DNA of 64,000 nucleotides from Metarhizobium sp964253915 (GTDB lineage Bacteria > Pseudomonadota > Alphaproteobacteria > Rhizobiales > Rhizobiaceae): assembly GCF_964253915.1 (NCBI RefSeq), contig NZ_CAXUSG020000004.1:248001-312000 (forward strand), written 5' to 3'. The number at the start of each line of letters is the position of its first letter. Position 1 is the first letter of the stretch. Below the pieces are notes generated by a model. It was not told the DNA's origin. It did no database searches and was given only the letters and a program-made list of their open reading frames with translations. Made by a program: the position numbers and the translations under genes. Below, piece by piece: positions 41,794-52,100 of the stretch.

Positions 41794-44252
41794 CCGGCTC
41801 TCCAGATCTCTTTCGCGTATTGCCGGATCGAACGATCCGACGAGAACCAGCCCATGCGCGCAGTGTTGCGGATGGTCTTGGAATACCAGCGTTCCGGTTC
41901 GCTCCAGATCGCGTCCACTTCGCGCTGGGCGCGCGTGTAGGAATCGAAGTCGGCGGCGACCATGAACCAGTCGTGGGTGTAGATGCCGTCCACCAGTCCG
42001 GCGAAGCGGTTGCGGTCGTCCGGCGAGAAGACGCCGGAGGCGATGGCCGCCAGCGCCTGCGACAGCTCGCGGGAATTCTCGATCGTGGCCCGCGGGTTCG
42101 GCGTTTCCGAGCGAACCTTGGCGACCTCGTCGGCGGTCATGCCGAAGATGACGATGTTGTCGGCGCCGACATGGTCGCGCATCTCGACATTGGCGCCGTC
42201 GAGCGTGCCGATGGTCAACGCGCCGTTGAGGGCGAACTTCATGTTGCCGGTGCCGGAGGCTTCCATGCCGGCCGTGGAGATCTGCTCCGAGAGGTCGGCC
42301 GCCGGCACCATGATTTCAGCCAGGGAGACGTTGTAATTGGGAATGAAGACCACCTTCAGCAGGCCACGCACCGCGGGATCGTTGTTGATGACACGGGCTA
42401 CGTCGTTGGCCAGCTTGATGATCAGCTTGGCGTTGTGATAGCTCGGCGCCGCCTTACCGGCAAAGAGCTTAACGCGCGGCACCCAATCCAGTTCCGGGCG
42501 GGAACGGATCTGGTCGTAGAGCGCGACGGCCTCGATGATGTTGAGCAGCTGGCGCTTGTATTCGTGGATACGCTTGATCTGGATGTCGAACATTGCCGAC
42601 GGATCGAGGCGGATGCCCATGCGCTGGGCCACGAGATTGGACAGCACCTGCTTGTTGGCACGCTTGACGGCTGCAAACCTCGCCTGGAAATCGGCATTGT
42701 CGGCGTGGGCGTCGAGCGCCTTCAGCGCCTCCGCATCGTCCATGAAGCCGTCGCCGATGGTTTCGCGCAACAGGCTGGTCAGGCCCTGGTTGCACTGCAT
42801 CAGCCAGCGCCGCGGGGTGATGCCGTTGGTCTTGTTGTTGATGCGTGTCGGGTAGAGCTTGTGGAGATCGGCAAAGACCGTCTCCTTCATCAGTTCCGTA
42901 TGCAGCGCCGAGACGCCATTGATCGAATGCGAGCCGGTGAAGGCAAGATTGCCCATCCGCACCCGGCGGTCGCCGGTTTCGTCGATCAGCGAGATCGACC
43001 GGATTTCGGCATCGTTCATGGTCTTCGTCTTGCGGGCGTCGATGAGAACCTTGGCGTTGATCGCGTAGATCAGCTGCATGTGGCGCGGCAGAAGCCGTTC
43101 GAACAGCGGAACCGGCCAGCTTTCCAGCGCTTCCGGCAGAAGCGTGTGGTTGGTGTAGCTGAAGGTGCGCCAGGTGATGTCCCAGGCCTGTTCGAAATCC
43201 AGGTTATGGACGTCGATCAGCAAGCGCATCAGTTCCGCAATGGAGACGGCCGGATGGGTATCGTTGAGCTGGATCGATACCTTGTCCGGCAGCGAGGTGA
43301 AGTCCTCGTATTGCTGCAGGTGGCGGCGCAGGATGTCCTGCAGCGACGCGGAGCAGAAGAAGAATTCCTGGCGCAGCCGCAGCTCTTGTCCTGCCGGCGT
43401 CGCATCGGCCGGATAGAGGACGCGGGCCAGCGTTTCGGCCTTGTTGCTCTCGCGCAGCGCGCCGATATGGTCGCCGGCATTGAAGGCGTCGAGCAAGATC
43501 GGGTCGATCGGTTGCGCCGTCCACAGCCGCAACGTGTTCACCCGCTTGGCGCGCCAGCCGACCACCGGGGTATCGTAGGCCATGGCGATGACGCGTTCTG
43601 CCGGCTTCCAGACGTAGCGCGGCGTCTCGTCATATCCGCCGACGGTTTCCACCGCACCGCCGAAGCCGATTTCATAAGAGCTTTCGCGGCGCTCGAATTC
43701 CCACGGGTTGCCGTGGGCGAGCCAGGTTTCCGGCAGTTCCACCTGCCAGCCATCGGCCATCTGCTGGCGGAACAGGCCGTGCATGTAGCGGATGCCATAG
43801 CCATAGGCGGGAATATCGACCGTCGCCATCGATTCCATGAAGCAGGCGGCGAGACGGCCGAGGCCGCCGTTGCCGAGTGCAGCATCCGGCTCCAGCCCGG
43901 CGATGACGTCGAGATCGACGCCGAGCGAGGTGAGCGCGTCGCGAATTTCCGACATCAGGCCCATATTGTTGATGGCATCGCGCATCAGGCGGCCGATCAG
44001 GAATTCCAGCGATAGATAATAAACGCGCTTGGCGTTGGTCTTGTAGACCTGCTTGGTGGAGGCCATCCACTTGTCGATGATGCGGTCGCGGATGACCAGG
44101 ATCGTCGCCGTCAGCCAGTCATGCGGCTTGGCCACCTGGGCATCCTTGCCGATCCTGTAGGTCAGGCGCTCGATGATTTCTTCCGCGAGAACTGCGGGTT
44201 GGGAGCTGCGCGGGGCGGGAAGGGGGAGGTCTGCCTTGGGGAGATTGTTCAT
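41790..44252 (-). CDS. glgP: glycogen phosphorylase
   Basis: An 820-residue GT35 phosphorylase releasing glucose-1-phosphate from glycogen. The pyridoxal-phosphate site is visible as MEASGTGNMKFALNGALTIG with the reactive Lys, and the substrate region as NDTHPAVSIAELMR. It is the first gene of the glg operon. ATG at 44252 gives a family-like start (MNNLPKADLPL); an in-frame start at 44309 would add 19 unsupported residues. Confidence 0.97.
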   Translation of the reverse strand: MNNLPKADLPLPAPRSSQPAVLAEEIIERLTYRIGKDAQVAKPHDWLTATILVIRDRIIDKWMASTKQVYKTNAKRVYYLSLEFLIGRLMRDAINNMGLMSEIRDALTSLGVDLDVIAGLEPDAALGNGGLGRLAACFMESMATVDIPAYGYGIRYMHGLFRQQMADGWQVELPETWLAHGNPWEFERRESSYEIGFGGAVETVGGYDETPRYVWKPAERVIAMAYDTPVVGWRAKRVNTLRLWTAQPIDPILLDAFNAGDHIGALRESNKAETLARVLYPADATPAGQELRLRQEFFFCSASLQDILRRHLQQYEDFTSLPDKVSIQLNDTHPAVSIAELMRLLIDVHNLDFEQAWDITWRTFSYTNHTLLPEALESWPVPLFERLLPRHMQLIYAINAKVLIDARKTKTMNDAEIRSISLIDETGDRRVRMGNLAFTGSHSINGVSALHTELMKETVFADLHKLYPTRINNKTNGITPRRWLMQCNQGLTSLLRETIGDGFMDDAEALKALDAHADNADFQARFAAVKRANKQVLSNLVAQRMGIRLDPSAMFDIQIKRIHEYKRQLLNIIEAVALYDQIRSRPELDWVPRVKLFAGKAAPSYHNAKLIIKLANDVARVINNDPAVRGLLKVVFIPNYNVSLAEIMVPAADLSEQISTAGMEASGTGNMKFALNGALTIGTLDGANVEMRDHVGADNIVIFGMTADEVAKVRSETPNPRATIENSRELSQALAAIASGVFSPDDRNRFAGLVDGIYTHDWFMVAADFDSYTRAQREVDAIWSEPERWYSKTIRNTARMGWFSSDRSIRQYAKEIWRAG

Positions 44253-44471
44253 CTGTGGCCCTGTAGGTTTGGATAGTGGTTTGGCAACCGAACGACCAAC
44301 ACAAATCAACTCGCGTGCGGCATCATACGGTCAGTTTATGCACCGATATCATGCACTTGCAACAGAGATTTAAGCGCTGTGAAAAATCATCCGCGGTTGT
44401 GCTCCGTGAATGAAAAGGACTTGCGTTTGCTGAAATTTGCGTGTCTGCTTGATGCCCGCGAAACACGAAAA

Positions 44472-44502
44472 CACCCGCCTCCGGCCATTCCGGAAGCGGG
44501 TG
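44472..44502 (-). terminator. terminator downstream of the TadG-like gene
   Basis: CACCCGC and CCGG pair with CCGG and GCGGGTG across a 5-nt loop, with two mismatched bases between the two stem parts. On the minus strand it runs into TTTTCGTGTTT. It lies 34 nt after the stop of the TadG-like gene. Confidence 0.8.
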
Positions 44503-44535
44503 ATTCATAACGTTTCGATGAAGGCTGCGGCGCCG

Positions 44536-45762
44536 TCAGTTGGTCAGGCGTGTCGACAGCTGCGAGGCCTTTTCGCCGATCGATTTGAAGGCGGCAACCA
44601 GTTCACTCATGTTGTCAGCCGCAAAATAGTGGCTCGCGTCCGTGGCGCAGTATTGCAGCAACTGCTGGCCGCGGGTCGGGGCCATGAAGGCAACGGTGTA
44701 GACCTGGATCTTGGCGGTGCGGGCGGCATCGCACGTGGCCTTGGTCGAGACGTCGTCGCTCGTGTAATTGTTGTCGCCGTCGGTCATGAAGACGATGTAT
44801 TTGGTCGGCACCTGACCGTTCTTTGTCTTGTGCTCTTCCTCTTCCTTGTAAGCGCCGGACTTCTTCACCTTCATGAGGCTGTCATAGGCGGTCTGCATGC
44901 CCTTGGCGGATGCGGTGCCGCCGAGCGCCTGCAGGGCGTTGACATAGGTGGAGGCTGCCGCCTTGTCCCAGGAGAGGCTTGTCGCGGCCTGCGTCTCGAG
45001 GTCATAAGAAATGGCGCCGATGCGGACGTATTCACTCTTCGGATCCGCCGTGGTCAACTGCGTCATCAGGCTGCCGACAGCTGTCTTCAAGGCGTTGATC
45101 TTCGAGATATAGCACGGGCTCGATGCTGCCAGGTTGGGGTAATATTTCCAGTTGCTTTCCGTGTAGTTCTGGCAGGACGTGGCCGTCGTGCTCTTGGTAT
45201 CGGTCTTCCAGGCCATCGAACCGGACTTGTCGAGCACGAGGTACATCGACAGGGCGTTCTTGCTCTCCGTCTGGCTTTCGGAAGCGCTTTTCACCGAGAC
45301 ATCCATCGACTTGAAGCCGATGATGCTGCTGAAGCCTGAGAAGGGAACCGTATAGGCGGCCTTGATCTCCACCTTGAAGTTCTTGCCCGCGCCGCCGACT
45401 GGCGTTTCGATGATGTTTACGACCGGATCCGTCGAAAAGGGGTTGTCTTTCGGCACGTCCTTCGCTTCGTCGAGGGCGCTGCCCCTGTTGGCCATCTGGC
45501 CGGTCAGGAACTGGATGGCCAGCTCGCGCGCTTCCTTTTCGGTGAGGCCCTTTTGCGCCAGAGCAGAGGCGGCCGCAAGTGCTGCGGAATCGGCGGCGTC
45601 CTGCAGCCGGTTCTTTTCCTGCAGCAGATTCGACGTGTCAATCGCCAGTCCGACGACGCCGAACAGGATGGGGATGATCAAGGCTGTGGTGATGGCGAAA
45701 TTACCGCCCTTGTCCCGCAGCAGGTGCCGCAATTTCGTTTCACGACCCGAGAGACCACTCAT
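44536..45762 (-). CDS. TadG-like von Willebrand A pilus-assembly protein
   Basis: A 408-residue protein. Residues about 18-42 form a hydrophobic TadE/TadG-type N-terminal segment (NFAITTALIIPILFGVVGLAID), followed by an Ala-rich helix (DAADSAALAAASALA). A von Willebrand A domain begins with the MIDAS metal site DKSGSMAW and continues to VFMTDGDNNYTS. TadG-type proteins assist assembly of Flp/Tad adhesion pili. No other tad/cpa gene is adjacent, so it is an orphan copy or has another role. The terminator at 44472-44502 ends it. Confidence 0.85.
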   Translation of the reverse strand: MSGLSGRETKLRHLLRDKGGNFAITTALIIPILFGVVGLAIDTSNLLQEKNRLQDAADSAALAAASALAQKGLTEKEARELAIQFLTGQMANRGSALDEAKDVPKDNPFSTDPVVNIIETPVGGAGKNFKVEIKAAYTVPFSGFSSIIGFKSMDVSVKSASESQTESKNALSMYLVLDKSGSMAWKTDTKSTTATSCQNYTESNWKYYPNLAASSPCYISKINALKTAVGSLMTQLTTADPKSEYVRIGAISYDLETQAATSLSWDKAAASTYVNALQALGGTASAKGMQTAYDSLMKVKKSGAYKEEEEHKTKNGQVPTKYIVFMTDGDNNYTSDDVSTKATCDAARTAKIQVYTVAFMAPTRGQQLLQYCATDASHYFAADNMSELVAAFKSIGEKASQLSTRLTN

Positions 45763-45877
45763 GACGCATATCCAGTCATTTTTTTAAGCTGGACAAGCTT
45801 TAGCGCTTTCTCATTGACGGAGGATTTATGGAATGGGTGCAATTTTATCGAAGGTGCATGTTTCGTGACAGTGGTGG

Positions 45878-46756
45878 CTAACCGACCGGGACGACATCCA
45901 CCGCCTGAACGGTCTGCTGCTTGCCGTAACTCTTGAGAACCCCGATGACCGGCGCGACGTCGGAATAGTCGCGGCCGTAGGCAACGACGATGTGGTCGGT
46001 GCCGGCGGGAATGTTGTTCGTCGGGTCGAGTTCGATCCAGCCCATGGCGTCGCCGCACCAGACGCGAACCCAGGCGTGCATGGCGTCTGCGCCTTCCAGC
46101 CGCTCCTTGCCGGGCGGTGGAATCGTGCGCAAGTAGCCGCTGACGTAACCGGCAGGAATGCCGAGGCTGCGCAGCGCCGAGATCATGATGTGACTGAAAT
46201 CCTGGCAGACGCCACGCTTCAAAAGGAAGGCCTGTTTCGGTGTGGTGTCGACCGTCGTGGCTTCCGAATCATAGGTGAAGTCCTTGTAGATGCGGGCACA
46301 CAAGGCTGTCGCGATTTGGCACACCGTCCGGTCATCGCCGGCGATGCTGCGCGCATAATCGGCGATGACAGGCTCCTGCGGTATGCGCGGACTGGTGCCG
46401 AAGAAATGGTGCGGGGAGGCGGGGCCGAGCGACCAGCAGTCCGCCACCTCGTCGGGCAGCTTGGCCAGCAGCGGCGAAAGGTCGGCGGCGATGGGCTGCG
46501 CTTCGACCTGCACACGCGCCTTCATGCGGATGTCGAGCCGCTCGTGCGGGGCGCGAACGAACACCGAGGAGGCCGGATGCTGGAAGAAGTCGGTGAAGGT
46601 CGAACGTTCCTCCGGCGTCGGGCTCACCGTCAGCGAGCCGGCGACCAGCCGTTGCCGGTCGGGAAGCGACAGCGGCAGCACGCGGATGATGTGTCGCGCA
46701 TTCGTGGCGGCCGTATCGTAGAGGTAACCCATATGCAGGGACAGGTCGTAGAGCAT
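45878..46756 (-). CDS. transglutaminase-like cysteine protease family protein
   Basis: A 292-residue protein. The N-terminal bacterial transglutaminase-like half (MLYDLSLHMGYLYDTAATNARH) precedes a core with catalytic Cys in LLKRGVCQDFSHI, His in MHAWVRVW and Asp in WIELDPTNN. Such enzymes may act on peptide or isopeptide bonds. It is the last of a three-gene unit with an ATP-grasp/alpha-E protein and a transglutaminase-DUF2126 protein, 6 nt after the former. Confidence 0.88.
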   Translation of the reverse strand: MLYDLSLHMGYLYDTAATNARHIIRVLPLSLPDRQRLVAGSLTVSPTPEERSTFTDFFQHPASSVFVRAPHERLDIRMKARVQVEAQPIAADLSPLLAKLPDEVADCWSLGPASPHHFFGTSPRIPQEPVIADYARSIAGDDRTVCQIATALCARIYKDFTYDSEATTVDTTPKQAFLLKRGVCQDFSHIMISALRSLGIPAGYVSGYLRTIPPPGKERLEGADAMHAWVRVWCGDAMGWIELDPTNNIPAGTDHIVVAYGRDYSDVAPVIGVLKSYGKQQTVQAVDVVPVG

Positions 46757-46762
46757 GGCGGC

Positions 46763-49180
46763 CTAGCCCAGATAGGTTTGCGCGAGAATGTCGGAAAGCC
46801 GTTCGATCTCGTTTTCCAGCCGCCGGTAGACATCGCCGTTCATCGTTTCCGGCGTCATGACGGCAACGCCGGAATGCAGCCGCATCGCCTCGCGATAGAA
46901 GGGCGACATCTGGCCGTTGATGAAGGCATTCGGCAGCTGTTCCACTTCGGTGCGGATCTCGTTCAGCTGGAAGAGAATGGAACGGGGGTTGAGCGGATCG
47001 AGCGCCAAAAGGTCGGTGACCGTCAGCCGTGCGGTGTTGACGTTGTAGCGGCGGCGGTGGGTCATGACGTTGTCGCCGATCTCCAGCAGCATGTCGAGTG
47101 CGCCGTCCGGCGCCTCCGGTCCGGACATGTGGCCGAGCAGCCGCGTCATGTGCAGCCCGCGCTCGAGATAACGGCCGATCGACAGGAAGCGCCAGCCGGT
47201 GAAGCGATACATGTTTTCGTGCACCAGGCCGGCGAAACCGGCGAGCTTGCGCAGCAGGATCGTCATCGCATGGGTGGCGTCGTCGCCGGGCTTGACCCGC
47301 TCGTGAAACCGTCTTGCCGTCTTTGCCAGGTCGTTCAGCGCCAGCCAGCCGTCCGGCGAGAAACGGTCGCGAATGTTGCTGGCGGAATAAACGGCGCTAT
47401 CGATGTTGCGCAGCAGGCTTTCCGGCACGGCTTCGGCCGTGTCCATGTCCAGCGCTGCAAGATAATCGCTGACATTGGCGAGCAGCGGCTGCTTCGGATC
47501 GGCGGATTCGGCAAAGCGGGCGTTCCAGGCGCGCAGGATGCGCAGCGCCCCTTCCGCCCGCTCGATGTAGCGGCCGAGCCAGAAAAGGTTGTCGGCGGCG
47601 CGGCTCGGCAGGCTGCCCGGCATGTTGCGGGTGAAGTTTTCCTCGGCCGGCAGCAGCGTGGTGCGCTCCACCGGCTTGTCGCTGACGATCCAGACGTCGG
47701 CGGCTCGACCGCCTGACTGCATGGCAATCGCCGCCACGTCGTCGCCGGAGCCGATGCGGGCAAAACCACCCGGCATGATTTCCCAGCCGTCATGGGTTCG
47801 GGCTGCGAAGACGCGCAGGCTCATCGGTCGCGGCGTCAGCTTGCCGTTGACGATTGCCGGCGTCGTCGACAACGTCACGGCTTCCTGGCCGACCAGCTTG
47901 GCGCCGTCGGTGCTCAGCCAGTCGGCAATGGAAACCTTGGCCGAGCTGCGCAACGTCGATCCGAGCACCGACTGGCCGTCGTCGTCGAAGAAAGGCAGGC
48001 GCGAATAGGCTGGGCCGATCACCATCTTGGAAATGTTGCTGGCCACGTGCTCGCGCTCCGCCTGCTGCCCGCACCACCAGGTGGCGATCGATGGCATCAG
48101 CAGGTCCTCGCCCAGCAGATGGCGGCAGATCGTCGGCATGAAGGCCAGGAGGGCGCGGGTTTCCAGAATGCCGGAACCGAGTGCGTTGACGATGGAAACG
48201 GAGCCGGCCCGCAGTGCTTCGACCAGGCCCGGCGTACCGATATGGGAATGCTGGTTGAGTTCCAGCGGATCGGCATAGGAGGCGTCGAGGCGGCGCCAGA
48301 GAACACTCACCGGCTTCAATCCGGCGACGGTGCGCACCATGACGCGGTCGTTGAAGACCGTCAGGTCTTCGCCTTCCAGCAGCATGAAGCCGAGGTAACG
48401 GGCGATGTAGGCATGTTCGAAATAGGTTTCGTTCGCCGGCCCCGGCGTCAGGACGGCGATGCGATCCTCGGCGCTGTGCTTGCCGCCCTGCAGCGTATGG
48501 CGAAAGGCGCCGAAGAAGGAGGCGAGCCGGTGCACATGGGTCTCGGCATAGATATCGGAAAAGGCGCGGGTCGTCGCCACGCGGTTTTCGAGCGCGAAAC
48601 CGGCGCCGGACGGCGCCTGCGTCCGGTCTGCCAGCACCCACCAGTTGCCGTCAGGCCCGCGGCCGACCTCGAAGGAGCAGAAATGCAGGTAGTGGCCGCC
48701 CACAGGCTTGATGCCGACCAGAGGCCGCAGATATTCCGGGTTGGCCGCCACCAGCGCGGGCGGCAGACAGCCGTCGCGTACCAGCCTGTTTTCGCCGTAG
48801 ATGTCGGCGACGACCTCTTCCAGAACGTTGGCGCGCTGGATCAGCCCGGCTTCCAGCGCCTGCCATTCCTTCTCGTCGATCAGCACGGGAATATGGGAGA
48901 TCGGCCAGTTGCGCTCGCCGCTACCCTGGGCGCCATAGGCGCGATAGAACACGCCGGCATCGCGAAGATAACGGTCGGCGCGGGCAAAGCGGTCGTGCAG
49001 TTCCTGCTCCGACATGCGGTTGATCGCGGAAAGGAACCCCTGCCAGACGGGGCGCACCTGTCCCTGCGTGTCGACCATCTCGTCGGCGATGCCGGGCATG
49101 GCGCGATAGCCGAAGGCCGGATCGGTTGTCGACCCGGCCTCAGCGCTCAGCTTTCGTCCCGTCGCGGGCTTCTTCCCCAT
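46763..49180 (-). CDS. circularly permuted ATP-grasp + alpha-E (DUF403) fusion
   Basis: An 805-residue fusion. Residues about 60-475 match the circularly permuted ATP-grasp type 2 (COG2308), with RPLVGIKPVGG, ETYFEHAYIARYLGF and a Gly-rich ILETRALLAF region. Residues about 495-800 form the helical alpha-E domain (SRAADNLFWLGRYIERAEGALRILR), which usually is a separate protein. ATP-grasp enzymes of this group are predicted to join amino acids by amide bonds. The gene abuts the DUF2126 gene with no gap. Confidence 0.9.
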   Translation of the reverse strand: MGKKPATGRKLSAEAGSTTDPAFGYRAMPGIADEMVDTQGQVRPVWQGFLSAINRMSEQELHDRFARADRYLRDAGVFYRAYGAQGSGERNWPISHIPVLIDEKEWQALEAGLIQRANVLEEVVADIYGENRLVRDGCLPPALVAANPEYLRPLVGIKPVGGHYLHFCSFEVGRGPDGNWWVLADRTQAPSGAGFALENRVATTRAFSDIYAETHVHRLASFFGAFRHTLQGGKHSAEDRIAVLTPGPANETYFEHAYIARYLGFMLLEGEDLTVFNDRVMVRTVAGLKPVSVLWRRLDASYADPLELNQHSHIGTPGLVEALRAGSVSIVNALGSGILETRALLAFMPTICRHLLGEDLLMPSIATWWCGQQAEREHVASNISKMVIGPAYSRLPFFDDDGQSVLGSTLRSSAKVSIADWLSTDGAKLVGQEAVTLSTTPAIVNGKLTPRPMSLRVFAARTHDGWEIMPGGFARIGSGDDVAAIAMQSGGRAADVWIVSDKPVERTTLLPAEENFTRNMPGSLPSRAADNLFWLGRYIERAEGALRILRAWNARFAESADPKQPLLANVSDYLAALDMDTAEAVPESLLRNIDSAVYSASNIRDRFSPDGWLALNDLAKTARRFHERVKPGDDATHAMTILLRKLAGFAGLVHENMYRFTGWRFLSIGRYLERGLHMTRLLGHMSGPEAPDGALDMLLEIGDNVMTHRRRYNVNTARLTVTDLLALDPLNPRSILFQLNEIRTEVEQLPNAFINGQMSPFYREAMRLHSGVAVMTPETMNGDVYRRLENEIERLSDILAQTYLG

Positions 49181-52100
49181 TTAGATCCCTTGCGGCCGCC
49201 GCAAATCCAGCGTCAACGGAAAGTCCGCCGAGACGGCTTCCTGCATCAGAGTGTAATGTCCGCCGGTGTGTCCCCACGGTTCGAAGCGCGCCAGACGCCG
49301 GGCTTCCGCTTCGTTGCCGTTCACCGGGAACGTGTCATAGTTCCGGCCGCCCGGATGGGCAACATGGTAACGGCATCCACCGATCGAACGGCCGGTCCAT
49401 GTGTCATAAATGTCGAATGTCAAAGGCGTATTCACGGGTAACACCGGGTGAAGGCCTGACGCCGGCTGCCAGGCCTTGAAGCGGACGCCGGCAACGGCAA
49501 CACCTGATTCTCCCGTCCGCTTCAACGGCACGGCGCGGCCGTTGCATGCCACCGTGTAGCGTTCGGGGTTGTCGGTCTGAAGCTTCACCTGCAGGCGTTC
49601 CACCGAGGAATCGACATAACGCACCGTGCCGCCCGGCGCGCCTTGCTCGCCCATCACGTGCCACGGTTCCAGCGCCTGGCGCAGTTCCAGCTTGGTCTCG
49701 CCGTATTGCACTTCGCCGCAGAAGGGGAAGCGGAATTCCAGCTGCGCCTCGAACCATTCCGGACGGAAGGTGAAACCGTTGTCGCCGAGGTCGGAGAGTA
49801 CGTCGAGGAAATCCTGCCAGATATAATGCGGCAGCATGAAGCGGTCGTGCAGGGTCGTGCCCCAGCGCACGAACCGGCCGCTGGCCGGGTTCTTCCAGAA
49901 CCGGGCGATCAGGGCGCGGACCAGCAGTTGCTGGGCGAGACTCATGCGGGCATTCGGCGGCATCTCGAAGCCGCGGAATTCGATGAGGCCGAGGCGGCCG
50001 GTCGGACCATCCGGCGAAAACAGCTTGTCAATGCAGATTTCGGCGCGGTGGGTATTGCCGGTGACGTCTATCAGCAGGTTGCGGAACAGGCGATCGACCA
50101 GCCAGGGCAAAGGCGGCAGGCCCTGGCCCGGTACCGGCACCTGCGCCATGGCGATTTCCATTTCGTACAACGAATCATGCCGGGCCTCGTCGATGCGCGG
50201 CGCCTGGCTGGTCGGGCCGATAAACATGCCGGAGAACATGTAGGAGAGCGAAGGATGGCGCTGCCAGTGCAGCACGATGCTCTTCAACAGATCCGGCCGG
50301 CGCAGGAACGGGCTGTCGCCGGGATTGGCGCCGCCGACCACCACATGGTTGCCGCCGCCGGTGCCGGTGTGGCGGCCGTCGATCATAAACTTGTCGGCGC
50401 CGAGACGTGTCTGGCGCGCTTCCTCGTAGATCGCCTGCGTCGTCGCAACACAATCCTCCCAGGAGGAAGCGGGATGGATGTTGACCTCGATGACGCCCGG
50501 ATCCGGCGCGACGCGGATGACATTGATGCGTTCGTCGTGCGGCGGGGCATACCCTTCGATATGCACCGGCAGGCCGAGGGCAGCAGCAGCGCGTTCGGTC
50601 GAGGCGACGAGGTCGAGATATTCCTCGATCGTCACCGTCGGCGGCATGAAGACGCAGAGCCGCCCGTCGCGAGGCTCGACCGATATCGCCGTGCGCACGT
50701 GTCCGCCGATGTCCTCGGCATAACCGCTCGGCTGCGGAGTAACGGGCTGCGTCTCGGCGAAGGGCTGGAAGCGCGCTGCCTGCAGCGGCCGGCCTTCGTC
50801 CTTGCCGAAATCGGGCAAGGGGCCGCGCGGCACGCTCGGATCGAGCGGGTTGATGTAGGGATATTGCGACGGCGGGATGAAGGCGAGCGCGTTCAGCGGC
50901 AGGCGGAAGCCGACCGGGCTGTCGCCGGGCAGCAGGAAGATACGGCCGCGCCGCGTCGTCCACCTTTCGCTGACCCAGCGGCGACCGCTGGCGCGGGCGT
51001 TCCAGGCCTGCACCGGCAGGACGTAGCCGGTGGGTTTCGTCAGGCCGCGTTCGAAGACGCGGGCAATACGCTGCCGGTCCTCGGGATTCTCCAGCTTGGA
51101 ATTGGACGGATCGACATTTTCCGGCAGACTCGCTTCCTTGACCAGCCATTCCGCCGGGTCCTCGAAGGCCGGAAGCACGTTTTCCGGCTTGATATCCAGT
51201 TCCCCGGCAATCGCCGTCAGCAGCCGGCCGGCATCGTCCGCCGTCACCTCGTAGTCGGTGCTTTCCTTGGCGAGCAGCTCGTCGTTCGACCAGACTGGCA
51301 GGCCGTCGCGGCGCCAGTAGAGCGAAAACGTCCAGCGCGGCAGGGATTCGCCCGGATACCACTTGCCCTGGCCGTAATGCAGGAAGCCGCCGGGGGCGAA
51401 ACGTTCACGCAGGCGGCGGATCAAAAGGTCCGCCTTGTCGCGTTTGGTCGGGCCGACGGCGTCGGTGTTCCATTCGGCGGATTCGAAATCGTCGATGGAC
51501 ACGAAGGTCGGCTCGCCGCCCATGGTCAGGCGCACGTCCTGTGCCGCCAGTACACGGTCGACCTTCTGGCCAAGCGTGTCGAGCGCCTCCCAGGATTCCT
51601 CGGAGAAAGGTTTGGTGATGCGCGGGTGCTCGGCAACGCGCCGCACCTTCATGTCGAAGTCGAATTCCGTCTTGGCATGGCCGGAGTACCCGCCGGAAAT
51701 CGGTGCGGCGTTACGGTAATGCGGCGTCGCCGCCAGCGGGATGTGGCTTTCGCCGGTCAGCAGGCCGGAGGTGGGGTCGAGGCCGACCCAGCCGGCGCCG
51801 GGAAGATAGACTTCCGCCCAGGCATGCAGGTCGGTGAAATCGACTTCCGTGCCGGAAGGGCCGTCGAGTGCCTTCAGGTCAGGTGTCAACTGGATGAGGT
51901 AACCGGAGACGAAGCGGGCGGCCAAGCCGAGATGACGCAGGATCTGCACCAGAAGCCAGCTGCTATCGCGACACGAACCCTTGGCGCTGATCAGCGTATC
52001 CTCGGGTGTCTGCACTCCGGGTTCGAGCCGGATGACATAGCCGATTTCCTGCTGCAGCCGGGCATTCAGGCCGACGACCATGTCGACGGTGCTCTGCTCG

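Noticed and set aside
39664..44015. Long + strand open frames opposite glgB and glgP
   Set aside because: They mirror the codon pattern of the glycogen genes and show no motif of their own.
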